This document shows, one piece after another, positions 13,236-25,415 of a DNA stretch of 64,000 nt. The stretch is from Helopsaltes ochotensis (taxonomy: Eukaryota; Chordata; Aves; Passeriformes; Locustellidae), in the NCBI GenBank assembly GCA_013400155.1, contig VXBM01000057.1, positions 1,843,978-1,907,977 of the forward strand. Direction: 5' to 3'. Made by a program: the position numbers and the translations under genes. Numbering within the stretch: position 1 is the first letter of the stretch; the number at the start of each line of letters is the position of its first letter. The notes beneath the pieces were generated by a model that saw nothing but the letters and a program-made list of their open reading frames with translations, made no database searches and was not told where the DNA came from.

Positions 13236-15117
13236 ATTCATCCAGGCCCAGCTGATAAGCCAGGTTCTGCAGGCCACGAACTTTTTCCATCAGGTTAGCT
13301 GTAGTGAGGCTCCCCAACTCTTAAGAACAGAGAAAAAGGTGAATTTTAACACTGTCTGTAGTCCTCCAGTAGCAATTCACCTATTAAGCACTTCACAGAG
13401 CACTTTCAAGCCATACTTCTGTAGGATCTGTTTCAGTGAACAGTGTATGTTCAAAATTCGAGCTGACTCCACTCCTAAATTTAACATAAACAGAAAGACA
13501 GCCATGACTCTAGTTCATGCTTTAATCTGTTACCATTGCAAACAGTAATTTGATCCATACCTTGGAAGTTCCTGTAAGTTCACACTGTGAACAAGCTAGA
13601 TAAAAGTATGCAAGAGAATGGACTTATTTTATAATAATAATGTGAGTTCAAGCACATTTCTTGGAGCAAGTCAGAAATTCATCTCACTTTGTAGCATGAC
13701 ACATCTCTGTGACACGATTACATGTCACCATCTGGAATTCACGAGAGGCAGAAGCACGCTGAAGGATGTTTACTGCAAACTAACAGCTGCAACGTCCAGC
13801 AAGTGTACGTGCTAGCTAATCCTTCTGTAACTTGTCCGTACAGCCTCACCATTGCATTAGAGCTCCTGGATCTGCGAGGGAAGACATGCACATAGAGCAT
13901 CTCTGAACAAGTCAACCAACAGGTCTAAGCTACTCACCAACTGATCAGCTGAACCCCTCCAAAAAATTCACACTAATTCTCAAAATACAGGAGACACTCA
14001 CCATACTTATACAGTGATAAAAGCGGCTAAGCAAGGTCACTGAAACATACACAGTGTTACACTGTTCATTTCGAAAAATCAGCCTGCCACTGACATCTGG
14101 ATAGGCTCTTAGAAATAACTGGTTTAATGAAAATGTCTATCATCAACAAGATAAAGAGACCTCTGGGTTGGAGATTCCGCAAATATGATGGCTAGAGACC
14201 TCAGGCCATAGAGCCACCACTAGAACATTTAAAGAACAAGTGTTTTAAGCTTCTTAAGTAAGTACTGAATTCCCATCTGCTCTGGCAACCTCAACTCCTA
14301 TCCACAAGATTCATACTCACCCTTCAACATATCGATATCATCATTTTCTAATTCAGCCATCCACTTGGGAGGAGAACTTGTAATGGGCTGTTTTGAAAAA
14401 AAATAAAAGTCATATTCAGAAAAGTTCCATTTTTAGAATTATACAATGAAGTACAATCTGTATGGAAAACTAGTTACACTAACAGCAAAAATACAAGAGT
14501 GTGCTCCACAGAGATACTTTTATGTTTAATCCCATTTTTTCCTGAACATTTTAGAGTTTAAAACAGCATACTACCATCCACAAGCCAAAAATCAGTATCA
14601 AAAATACGGTTTTCTGTACTTTAAAGGCCTTTACTTCTTCCAAAGTATAATTCCCATACACAGTAAACTGCAGAAGACATAAAAAAAAAAAAAAGACATT
14701 ATAACCAAAAGGTATATATTAGCATATACTGGAGTTATTACTGGAGTTATGGGTAATAGAAGATGTAAAATTCGCAAGAGAACCCGCAGCTCTACCATCA
14801 CACGGAAGGAAACGCGAAAGGCAAAGCAGCGCTCACTCACGCTTTTGAAGGAGGCGGCGAACTCGGCAACACCGGGCACTGGGAAGAGAAAGCGGAGGTG
14901 GGCAGGGGGTGAGCGCCTCTGCGGGCAGCTCCGCCATCCCGCCCGGCCCGTGCAGCTGCCCCAAGGAGGCCCGGCCCCGGTCGGGCCCTCCCCACCCCTC
15001 CCCGAGCTGTCAGGCTCGGGGCCGCGGGCCCGCCGGACTTACGCTGCTCGGGCCACAGGTCCGGGGAGGCGCGGTCCAGCTTCTCGAAGCTCAGCAGCGA
15101 GGCCTCCAGGTCGGCGC
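13236..15117 (-). CDS. LIN52: LIN52, MuvB/DREAM complex subunit (partial: four internal exons)
   Basis: LIN52 is a small nuclear subunit of the MuvB core that joins p107/p130-E2F in the DREAM repressor or B-Myb/FoxM1 in the activating form. Exons on the minus strand, in coding order: 15043-15117, 14841-14878, 14321-14387, 13236-13319; phases join cleanly (75, 38, 67 and 84 nt) and all introns are GT-AG. The first encodes ADLEASLLSFEKL then RASPDLWPEQ. This contains the LxSxExL pocket-protein motif (LLSFEKL) and the serine in RASPDLWP that DYRK1A phosphorylates in the human protein (Ser28). Later exons encode LPGVAEFAASFKS, PITSSPPKWMAELENDD, and LMEKVRGLQNLAYQLGLDE. About 11 N-terminal codons (probably in the 15175-15580 gap) and about 17 C-terminal codons (beyond the left edge) are missing against the 116-residue human protein. 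Confidence 0.95.
14681..14694. repeat. poly(A) tract
   Basis: Fourteen A residues in the LIN52 intron between exons 14321-14387 and 14841-14878. Simple low-complexity sequence; no retroelement is recognisable next to it. Confidence 0.8.
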
Positions 15118-15174
15118 CTGCAATACAGAGGGGGTGAGGGGAGGACGGGCGGGGAGCGGCGCGGGGCAGCGGCG

Positions 15175-15580
15175 NNNNNNNNNNNNNNNNNNNNNNNNNN
15201 NNNNNNNNNNNNNNNNNNNNNNNNNNNNNNNNNNNNNNNNNNNNNNNNNNNNNNNNNNNNNNNNNNNNNNNNNNNNNNNNNNNNNNNNNNNNNNNNNNNN
15301 NNNNNNNNNNNNNNNNNNNNNNNNNNNNNNNNNNNNNNNNNNNNNNNNNNNNNNNNNNNNNNNNNNNNNNNNNNNNNNNNNNNNNNNNNNNNNNNNNNNN
15401 NNNNNNNNNNNNNNNNNNNNNNNNNNNNNNNNNNNNNNNNNNNNNNNNNNNNNNNNNNNNNNNNNNNNNNNNNNNNNNNNNNNNNNNNNNNNNNNNNNNN
15501 NNNNNNNNNNNNNNNNNNNNNNNNNNNNNNNNNNNNNNNNNNNNNNNNNNNNNNNNNNNNNNNNNNNNNNNNNNNNNNNN
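15175..15580. other. assembly gap (406 N)
   Basis: A run of 406 N bases within the CpG island. From exon phase and family lengths it should contain the first coding exon of both LIN52 (about 11 codons) and ALDH6A1 (about 16 codons). Open frames that run across it are artefacts of reading N as coding. Confidence 0.95.
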
Positions 15581-15724
15581 GCCGCTCGGGGGCCGCAGAG
15601 GGTCTCGGCTCACCCGGACCCGGGGCCCCGCGGAGGGTCGGTCCCGGGCTTGGAGCGGCCGAAGGGGGGTCGGGAGGAGGTGGCTCCTGACCCGCCCTGA
15701 GGTGTTCTGTGCTTCCCCGTCCAG

Positions 15725-18700
15725 CTGCCGCGGAGAGCCGGTGCCCCCTGGATCAGCTCAGTCGCCGCGTCCTTCTCTTCCTCGGTGGTGAGTGGCCGTC
15801 CCGCGGAGCGGAGCGGAGCGGAGCGGGTGGGCGGGGGAGGGAGGCGCGGGACAGCCGCGGGCAGCGCCGCTGCCCGCCGGCCACTCGCTCGGGTCTGCTC
15901 TGCTAAGGCCGTTCCCGCCGCCTCGGCTGGAACCCCGGTGGGTCCGGGTGGGTGCGGTGGAACAAACACATCGGCACTGCCCCCGTTCTCGACGGGAGGG
16001 ACGGAAAAAAGTTCCATGTCCGATTTGTCAGACTTCGGAGCTGAGCGGTGGCCGCCCGTCACCTCGCGGAACTCCTGGTGGCTCTGGACTGGCCCCATGG
16101 CATCTGTTTGCGACAGAGAGGGGATCTGGTTTCTTTCGACAGTATCGAAAGCTTTAGTTGTAGTACTGCCTTTTTTCCTCCGCTGTCTATGGCTGCCCAC
16201 TCTCCGAACTCCAAACCAGGATTCCACAAATAGTCTGCTTTACTACCGTCCATATTTCCACAGCAGGTGCATTCTCTACATGAAAAAAGGTGGCGTTCTT
16301 ATGGAAAAAGTGCAATTAATCTTAATCCAGCATTTCCTGGCTTGCTTAAAATATTTTTTTTGTTGCATGTGCAATTTTTGAGATACACTTTTTAAGCAAT
16401 TTGAAAAATACTGAATGAACTCCTTAGCAATGAAGTCCGTGTGGGTCATAAAGCACTGGTGCTTGTAGCTCCATTGCAGATACATGGCACTGAGACTAAT
16501 GGAGTGATTGATAGTGATAGGAGTTTGTCATTCTTTAGACTAGCACTAGCTCAGCAGCTTCTTTGACAGTCAGGAAACTTGGTCAAGGGACTCAGATTTC
16601 CTGTGCTTCATTCCAGGTTCTAGAGGAGATTAAGTTTTCCTAGGCAGAGTTCTGCCTCTCTTCCAGAAGTGTGATTCCAGCTACATAATCATCTCCAACT
16701 TTTTCTTTCTAATTCTCTCTAGTACTTTCCAAATCATTAGGTCTTGCTTGTCCATTAACAGACTTATTTTACACTTCTGATCCTAGCTTTCTCATCTGCA
16801 AGCTTTCAATCTTTGTTTCAACTAACACTGTTGCTCACTTTTTTTCATTTTCATCCACTTTTCACTGTCATTACTTATTACATTCACTCATTACCCAATA
16901 CCACATATATTCCTGATTCTTCTTCTGATCTCTTTCTCTTCATTACACCTTGGATAGCATCCAAGTTCTCGTCTTCCTTTCATAATTCCAAATCATAATT
17001 TCTTCAGTTTTCTGATATATTTGGGTTTATATCCCAGTTTTGTTGATCTGTCCCATTTCTGTTATTCATACAGAAGATCCATTTCCTCTTTCTCTTACCT
17101 GTTCTCCCCAAGTCATAGGTTTGTGTCATGCTAACTGGTTCTTGCTTTCTCCTAGTTCTGTCCTTACCTCCCAATGTCAACTCCTCTTTTCTAGTTTCTT
17201 AATTTATACAGTCACAATTTGTTTTCATGCATAGTATAGTTTTGTTGCCTATCTAGTGCTAATTACAGCTTTTACCTCTGCTTTCTGTTCTGTTCAATGT
17301 TTGCCTGAACTTCTTATTTAAAACTTTCCTGTGCCTCCTCTGCATCTGAGTGAGAAAGTTCTGTTTTCTGTGCTGCCAGCCAGGACAGTCACTGTGATCT
17401 CCACAGATGCAGGTGCCTTGCTCTTAGTTGCAAGACCAAGTGGGGGGTGGGGAAAGTCCAATTTTCTGCTTGAAGCTATGAACTGGAAAGATGAACCTGC
17501 TTAGTGGCTTGATGGGAAGGAGGCACATAGGACAATGGTACAGTCTGCACTGGGTTCACAGAATTCCCATGAAGTGAATTATTAACTGTTTCTTCTGCAC
17601 ATTTTTGAGTTGCAGTTTTTCAGGTTTTGATTAAATAGATTGAAATAATTCTGAACCTAAGCAGAGAAATGTATTTCTCCTATAACTGCTTTTAGAAAGA
17701 ATTTTGGCCATTTTGGTGTAAAATGAGAGAAAAATGGGGCAGAAAGCAGTTAGCTGGGTCTTGCTGTGAAGACTGGATCTAGACTCTCTAGTGGTTCCCA
17801 TAGCAGGAAATGATGAAGGCTTGCATGTTATGTGGCACACTGGCATTTAGGCACATTGAGACAAAAATAACTCACTATCCAGTGTTTTGACCTCCACAGC
17901 CAACAACCAAACTCTTCATTGATGGGAAGTTTATTGAGTCCAAAACTACTGAATGGATTGATATCCACAACCCGGTAAGTGAAATAGTCTCAGCTTATAT
18001 AAATAGTGATCACGGTGCAACAAAGGTCTGTGCCTCTCTTCAGGGATGTGGCAGAAGAAAAACATATATTTCTTGAGAAAGGTTTAGACTTGGAGCTTAA
18101 GACAGGCTACAGCCTCTCAGTTTCCCTTTCACATGAAGCGTCAGTCTCAGAAAAGTTACTATCTCCTTTACCTCCCTCACACAGTAAGCCCCTGATCTCC
18201 AGAACAGAAGCCTAAACTCTGGTTATATATTTTTTTTCGCATAGAAAGGCTCTGTGATGAGTATGTCAAATTTCTGAAGGGTGTCTTTCACTCTGTATAT
18301 GAAATCAACTGGGTGTGATTTGATGGCAGCTAAATGTGAAGTTCTGATAGAGACTGATATTACTCTCAGAGTAAAAAGGTGTAAAAAGCCCTGACAGCTG
18401 AGGCCCCTCTCCTTTCAGAGAACTTCTATCTGTGACCCACAATAATCACAGAGAAGTTAGAAGCTGGATGCTATGCAGTGCAAAATAGATAAGTAGCACT
18501 TGTATTGTTTATGTACTCTACCAAAGACAAATGGAAATGAGGTTGCACTCAGAATTCTGACCCTCTTGACCTCCATAGTAAGCATTAAAACAGCAGTTTC
18601 CAAATCTTCTCTGTAAATCTCTATTTTCATTTGCTTTGTGGAAATGATCAGAGCAGCAAGCCATGTTTCATGAAGCTCATTTGGTCTCTCTAGGTTGCAA

Positions 18701-21700
18701 GCACTGTTCTTGTTTAATTTTCTTCCTCTTGTTTTGAGTAGTTTCTCTCTTAGTGATATATTTGAAATTTTTGTCATGTCAAAGCAGATTTGATTTTTAA
18801 GAGAACATTAGAAGGAGATTAAACTGGCAACAAGCTTGAAGTTAAAATACTGTGGAACTAAGGTTGCATGTAGATATAATATTTTGGCCTAAGGGTATAG
18901 GTAAGCTAACAACAATTGCAATTGCACAGTCATGTACTGCTTTTCCCAAAGGAATATTCCCTCATTTAATGTGCAAGAGGGACAGCCAGATGAACCAAGA
19001 TGATGGAGAGGGAAAAGACCACAGCCCACAGAAACTTTTGCCTTATACTCTCTAGAAGTTTCAACATAGACAACTCCAGCTTGGAAATCAGCACTGCATT
19101 TGCAGTTTTCTGAGTGCCTAACTTGAGATATTTGGAGTGCAGGTCTTCAGAACTACTCCAGTTGTAGCCCAGGCCTTTTGTGTGCAATCAGGGAAGGCAC
19201 CTCTGTTGTGCTCTGCCCTCAGAAGTACAACTCCTTGTAGAACAAGAATATTAGGTGTGTGCTGTGAAAGGACTCTTGAAAGGTTGGTGGGGACAGATGG
19301 GAAAAGTTTTGATGCAATTTGTTTTCTCTGTCAGGCCACAAATGAGGTGGTTGGCCGTGTACCAAAAGCCACCACCAGTGAGATGGAGGCAGCTGTGGCT
19401 TCTTGCAAAAAGGCTTTTTGGAACTGGTCAGAAACATCTGTTTTGAGTCGCCAGCAAATCTTTCTGCGTTATCAACAACTCATCAAAGACAATCTGGTGA
19501 GACACCATGAGTGTGTTTGATGGCTATGGCTGAATGCATTGCAGCTGATTTTAGGAACTAAATTGAGAGACTTGGGGTTTACAGAGTTCTTGATGAGGTG
19601 TTGCCATGATTGAGGAGCCAGCTGAGACTCTGTCAAGAGCTGCAGCAAAACACTTGCCATCAAATGGTAACAGAGAGGCATCACTTCTTAGGGAATATTA
19701 TTCTGAATTTGTCCCTTTACCAAGAGACTGCAAAAGGAACTCTGAGCCTTGATGGAACATGTGCCAGTTGATGAAGACAAGTATGTTACTATGTTTTTGG
19801 GTTTCCCTGATTACTTTTTTGGGGCATATGTGGTGTCATACCTGAAAGCATTAGAGTACAAGTCATCCTAGGATGTTTTTTTCTAAAATGTCACCTATAT
19901 GGGTTATTGGCTTCTTGTCTACAAGGAGAAAATCAGTCAGTGTAGGCTTTTCTGCTTCTGTTCAGTCTATGCACTGTGATGTTCAACACTCTGTTAATTC
20001 TGTCTTATCCTTGCACTCTATTTTGTGGGTGGGTACTTTTCTAACATTTATAAACTTTGTGTTTTCCATTTTCAGAAAGAAATTTCCAAACTAATCACCT
20101 TTGAGCAAGGGAAGACCCTGGCTGATGCTGAGGGAGATGTGTTCCGAGGCCTCCGTAAGCTGCTGGTTCCTCCTGTTAAAAAAGGGGGTTTGAGAACCCA
20201 CAGGAAGGGATGAGGTCTCCTGAGCAACTGATACCTCTGTACATGTTGATCCCTTTATAGCCCCTACTCAAAGAAAAATGTCAACTGTAACCTTAAGCTG
20301 AAGAGTTTTCTTAGATAGAGTATCTTTAAATCACTTCCAAGTTGTTAGAGCTTCTTCTAGGACTGCAAATTACTAAAAAGGGATAAAAACTTCTCGCCTG
20401 TGCTCTGATATATAAGGTTGAGTCCCAGGTGGTACAATAATACTATACCTGTGCATTTGTGTGAGGCTGTTGTGTCTGTGCTCCTATCACAATGATGTGT
20501 AGTGTGGCCAAGAGATAATCCATTCATAATTTGTTCACAATGCTTGGCAGAAGGATTTTCTGGAGCACAATGAATTTTAAGTTGTGGGAGAAGAGGCTGG
20601 AAGAAAGAGGTGGGTCAAGGCACTAGTGAAGAGGGAGTTTGGGGACTAATTGCTAACAGATCATCCAGCAGCCTATTGCCCTTTCTGCTGCAGAGGTGGT
20701 TGAACACGCTTGCAGTGTGACATCGCTCATCCTTGGAGAGACCATGCCCTCCATCACTAAAGACATGGACACTTACACCTACCGCCTGCCTCTGGGTGTG
20801 TGTGCTGGAATTGCACCATTCAACTTCCCAGCCATGATTCCTCTTTGGATGTTCCCCATGGCTATGGTTTGTGGAAACACCTTCTTGATGAAACCATCTG
20901 AGCGTGTACCAGGAGCACTAATGTTCCTTGCCAAGCTGTTTCAGGATGCTGGTGCCCCCGATGGGACCCTGAATATTATCCATGGACAACACGAAGGTAA
21001 TAACCACCCTTCTTGGGAGATGATGAGTGTATGTGTTGTGTGGTGTGTGCTCAGTGGGAGGTATCAGTAGGAGAGTCTGAGACTGCTGCTGTTAGATAGG
21101 TTTTGACAGATGCTTCACCTCTATTGATGAAGCTGAAAGGTGAATTGGAGATTCTCTGTCACCTTGCACCAGAGATGTCAGGAGATTTGGTGAACAAAAT
21201 TTTGGGGATTTGGGTCAGGGTTCCCAAGGCATGTATGCGCTCAAATTTTATTTAGCAACCTAAACTGCAACTGAAATAAGTAGATAAATCATCATGGTTT
21301 TGCAAGGAAGCCTAAACAAGAATTAAATGCCTCTCTGCCTATACAAGTGGATGCCAGTGTCCTGGCACCTAACATGCTATTTTGTACAGCATACAAGTTG
21401 CTTCAGGACACGATGATACAAATAGAGAACAGTAATTTCACTTTGGCATTGCTCAGACACCCTGGGAAGTGCCCAAAGCGTGAAAAGATGTAGGAGAGCC
21501 AGGAGTATGAAGACAGGGCAGGAGTATGTGTGCTAAGAAGTGAGTGAAAAGTTCCACAGACAGGCTTTCAGGGAACTCAGATGGAGGAAACACAGAGGCC
21601 AGAATTTTGATAAGAAGAAAAATACATAGATTTAGCACTGTGGGGATGGGAATGGAGGGAAGCATTTGTGCACTGCAGTTATAATGTATTATTTCCTATT

Positions 21701-24529
21701 TGAAGCTGTGAATTTCATTTGTGACCATCCGGATATCAGAGCAATCAGCTTTGTGGGATCTAATCAGGCTGGAGAGTACATCTATGAGAGAGGATCCCGG
21801 AATGGCAAGAGAGTCCAGGCCAACATGGTAATGTCTCTGAACAGAGCACACTCTAGCACATAGACTGCCTCTGTTGCCTGTGAATGTTAAGAGAGACCAC
21901 ACCACTCAGCAGCAGAAGCTGACTTTGCTGCTGATAGCTAAGTGATAAGGCTGCTCTCTTGCCAGCCTGTTGGTAGCAGAATCATAACTACTATAAGAAG
22001 TCATTGCCAGGGGGCTAAAGAAGAAGCAGTCTGGGGTGGTTAATAATGGGAGACTGTGTGTGTTGTTTTTCAGGGAGCCAAGAATCATGGTGTGGTGATG
22101 CCTGATGCCAATAAAGAGAACACCTTGAACCAGCTGGTTGGAGCTGCTTTTGGAGCAGCTGGCCAACGCTGCATGGCCCTGTCTACAGCAATTCTAGTAG
22201 GAGAAGCTCAGAAATGGCTGCCAGAGCTTGTGGACAGAGCCAAAAACCTACGAGTAAATGCAGGTACAGACTGAGATGATTTTTACAAGGTACTTCTGTA
22301 CAACCATAGCTTTTAGGTCAGCTTATCTGCCATTCCATGTTGTGACCCTTGGAGCTATTGGCACCACAGATTTGATGTGTAGGGATAGGAGCTAGCAGAT
22401 TGTCTGAATTGGGAAATCCAGCCCTAGACTTGGAGATAGGAGTATGTTTTCAGCTTGCTGGTGGGACTGTGATGCAATGTTTACAGGATCAGTCTTGTTT
22501 TAACTGGAGATTTGAGGTTAAATCCTATGTTTAACTCATATCTGCCATTTATATAGCAACCTCATTTCAAGAGCCTTCTAAATTGTAGTAAGCATACAAT
22601 AAGAAAAAAAAAGGAAACAAGTAGTTTGGAAAAGCTAGACTGTTACTAATTCTAGGGGAATTATATTTTGTTTATATTCAATGAAGTGCTGCAAAGGGGG
22701 AAAGTCTCCTTCCTGAGAAGAATCTTTTGCTCAGTTTTGACTTCCTGGTGATTCCTTGTTGATGATGGGAGCTGCAGACTATTGTTCCTGTTCATCAATG
22801 TCTCAAATTTTTGTTCTGTGTTTCAGAAACATCACGATTTTCAGATTTTTCCTGCCAGTGTAGTTATCTCCCAGATGCCTATGAAAAGGAAGTTGTCAGT
22901 TACAAACTTGGTGTCTCTGCCTCTTCACAGGAGACCAGCCAGGAGCAGATCTTGGGCCTCTAATCAGTCCCCAAGCTAAGGAACGGGTTTGCAGTCTGAT
23001 TGAGAAGGGAGTAAAAGAAGGTGCCAGCCTTCTCCTGGATGGACGTAATGTCAAAGTGAAGGGTTATGAAAATGGCAATTTTGTTGGACCAACGATCCTT
23101 GCCAAAGTCAAGGTAAGATGACCAAAACCAGTGCTTGCATGAGTATATTGCAGGGTCAGCTGAAAAATGGGTTAGCCAAATCAGTCAGTAATCAATGATA
23201 CCAGGTAGAAAGGCTCAGCCTTCCCTTGCACAATGTTAATGAAGTACTCATTGTAATGTAGACAGTAAAAGCAGAAAGCACTCTGGAGATGAAAAGTGGT
23301 GCCTTCTTTAGTGTACTGAATAGACGACAGGGCATGGGAAATGGTGAAGAGGTAAGGAGAACTGAAGGATGGCCTGTGGCAGTGCAGTATGATCAGTAAT
23401 CCTAGGAATATCATGAGTACTAACACCATATGTGTTTCTTATATCCTATTTACTACGATATTTTTATTAAATCCTTTATACAAGCTGCTTTTTCTGTTGT
23501 TTGTGTTGGCAGCCAAACATGACTTGCTATAAGGAGGAAATCTTTGGACCTGTCCTAGTGGTGCTGGAAGCAGACACTTTGGATGATGCCATTGAGATGG
23601 TGAACAATAACCCCTATGGGAATGGAACTGCAATCTTCACCACCAATGGAGCCACAGCTCGGAAGTATTCTCACTTAGTAGATGTAGGGCAGGTATGTTC
23701 CAGCTAGGATTGTTGCTTTTAGCCCTCACCATTTACAGCAGTTAATCATTCGGCTGTAATCACTGCACTGTCAGCCAGCATTACCCAGCCTCAGATATAA
23801 GGAAACAAAATACAGAAGCTTTTGGAAAGTGCTCTCCAATCTGCTACTTCTTGTGACTAATCTGGCAGTTTTCCTTTGGTGTAGGTGGGTGTCAACGTTC
23901 CAATCCCCGTACCTCTGCCCATGTTTTCTTTCACCGGCTCTCGTGCTTCTTTCAGAGGGGACACCAATTTCTATGGCAAACAGGTAACTTTCTGATTCAG
24001 AGTACTCTATTGGGTTGAATTGTGATAAATCATCTTATAAATGGCAATGGGGAGATGGTCATGAAACCTCATTAGTGAGGAGACTTCAAAGCCATTTCAA
24101 CCAGGAAACTGAAAACCAACCAGTGATCACTACTATAATGCACGTCACAATCCTAGATAGCCCGTTCCTGTTTCTTTTTCTCTTAAGTAAAAAAATGCAA
24201 GTCTTTTTAGGAGATTTGAGAAGGGAGCAATAACTAGCAAGCTTTCTCACAGAATCAGAATGTTTGTGAAACTGGTAAAAAGAACAGGCTGACAAGAATT
24301 GTTTCCACAGAAGAAAATCAATCCTGTTTAGATAGAACAAAAACTGTTTTGATATACCTTTAGTGTATACCTGAGGAATTCATAAAGCTAAATATCTGAT
24401 CTATGGATCTCTCCTTTCCTCCAGGGAGTGCAGTTCTATACACAGCTGAAAACTATCATTTCTCAATGGAAAGAGGAAGATGCCACCATTGCCAAACCTG
24501 CTGTGGTTATGCCAACTATGGGAAACTAA
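15725..24529 (+). CDS. ALDH6A1: ALDH6A1, methylmalonate-semialdehyde dehydrogenase, mitochondrial (first exon missing)
   Basis: CoA- and NAD-dependent enzyme converting methylmalonate and malonate semialdehydes to propionyl- and acetyl-CoA in valine and thymine breakdown, in the mitochondrial matrix. Exons: 15725-15787, 17900-17974, 19335-19496, 20076-20154, 20694-20996, 21706-21827, 22074-22263, 22931-23112, 23513-23692, 23885-23983, 24425-24529 (stop TAA). Phases join throughout, giving 519 codons plus stop. Adding about 16 codons from the hidden first exon gives the human length of 535. The first visible exon ends a Ser/Ala/Arg-rich transit peptide (VAASFSSSV) and mature homology starts at PTTKLFIDGKF. 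Visible signatures: cofactor motif FVGSNQAGEYI, catalytic cysteine in AAGQRCMALS, EEIFGPVL, and an Asn in ANMGAKNHG where hydrolytic ALDHs carry their catalytic Glu, as expected of the CoA-dependent type. No breaks seen. Confidence 0.97.
15803..15826. repeat. (GCGGA)n short tandem repeat
   Basis: Four to five tandem copies of a GCGGA pentamer begin about 15 bases after the 5' splice site at 15788. It runs directly into the G-rich tract at 15825-15841. Confidence 0.85.
15825..15841 (+). promoter_or_regulatory. potential G-quadruplex in ALDH6A1 intron
   Basis: Four G-runs (15825-15827, 15829-15831, 15833-15837, 15839-15841) separated by single bases fit the strict G-quadruplex pattern with one-nucleotide loops. 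The G-rich strand is the non-template and RNA strand of ALDH6A1, starting 37 bases past a 5' splice site. A role in transcription or splicing is inference only. Confidence 0.6.
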
Positions 24530-25090
24530 ACCAGCTTTTGCAGATGCTGTTCCTGGTGCCCTTCTATGCTGCACTTTCCAGCTTTGTCCTAACTATCACT
24601 CTTTACTTGGGAATGAATAGAAAGCTCCTTTGTCTCAAGAATCTGTTACTGTGCAGATTGGGTGAGGTCATGTGACTCAGTCTGGATTTTCTGTTGCTGT
24701 CAGTGTTTTTTTGCTTAGCTGAACTAATTTTTTTCCTACAACCTATCAGAGACTAAAAAACCTTATCTAAGTGAAAGGGCAGCCCATTGGTCTTAATTTG
24801 TGTTTTGTTCCAGACCCCATGAACTTGAACATTACTCTGGTTTTTACTTCAATATGTTTAGCCTTAGTGACTCACTCCTGACTACATCTTGTAGCAGGGT
24901 TATTTACCTCTTTATCTTGCATATTAAGATTCTGAGTTCACCTTACTCAAAGATGAGTACTCATTTTGATGACATTACTGGGACATCTCGGGAGTCTCAT
25001 AGAAGTGACTTTACATATGATGAAGACAGCAAGTTGTCAGTCTTTCACCTGTCAAGCAGTTCCCAAAGCATTGGGAAATAGCTTTGTACA

Positions 25091-25110
25091 GATTTTTCAG
25101 GATTTTTCAG
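25091..25110 (+). repeat. 10-bp tandem duplication in ALDH6A1 3' UTR
   Basis: The unit GATTTTTCAG is present twice head to tail without mismatch. Confidence 0.85.
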
Positions 25111-25387
25111 GAAAGCATATTTGGTTGCTTGTCTGAGGACAAAAGAAATTTCTGTATGGTACAGTGACCTTCACTTTGCCTCTGACAGCTTGAAAACTTC
25201 TGTTCCTGTTCTGCTTGGGCTTGTATGCTCAAGCTTGCCAGCAACTCCATTATACCTAAAAGCTGTTTGGTGCCTTTTCACTGTGCTAACGGATACAAGC
25301 CTACATGTCCTGTAACATAATGAAACTGTAGAAGCAGAAACATAACCATGTCTATGTATCTTTGTGTCGCAGCATCATGTGCATCTG

Positions 25388-25393
25388 AATAAA
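25388..25393 (+). terminator. ALDH6A1: ALDH6A1 poly(A) signal AATAAA
   Basis: Canonical hexamer 859 bases after the ALDH6A1 stop codon. It is the first clear AATAAA after the gene on this strand, so I take it as the likely cleavage signal. More distal sites cannot be excluded. Confidence 0.6.
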
Positions 25394-25415
25394 ATGGAGT
25401 GTAAGTAGAGAGGTC

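Larger units (their letters stand above)
14880..16080. promoter_or_regulatory. CpG island, shared LIN52/ALDH6A1 promoter region
   Basis: GC-rich, CpG-dense sequence sits between two divergently transcribed genes: LIN52 leaves to the left, ALDH6A1 to the right. The first visible LIN52 exon and the second ALDH6A1 exon flank the N gap only about 0.6 kb apart, so both start codons and both transcription starts must lie in or beside the gap. This arrangement indicates a bidirectional CpG-island promoter. Exact start sites cannot be read because the core is unsequenced. Confidence 0.8.
24530..25415 (+). other. ALDH6A1: ALDH6A1 3' UTR
   Basis: Sequence from the TAA stop to just after the AATAAA signal at 25388-25393. 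It has no coding homology. It contains a perfect 10-bp tandem duplication (25091-25110). The end is set from the poly(A) signal and so is approximate. Confidence 0.65.

Noticed and set aside
14749..15700. Long plus-strand open frames of 263 and 313 codons across the first N gap, and the 258-codon minus-strand frame
   Set aside because: More than 130 codons of each are N. The flanking peptides are GC-rich translation of promoter, and the true LIN52 and ALDH6A1 exons use other frames and borders.
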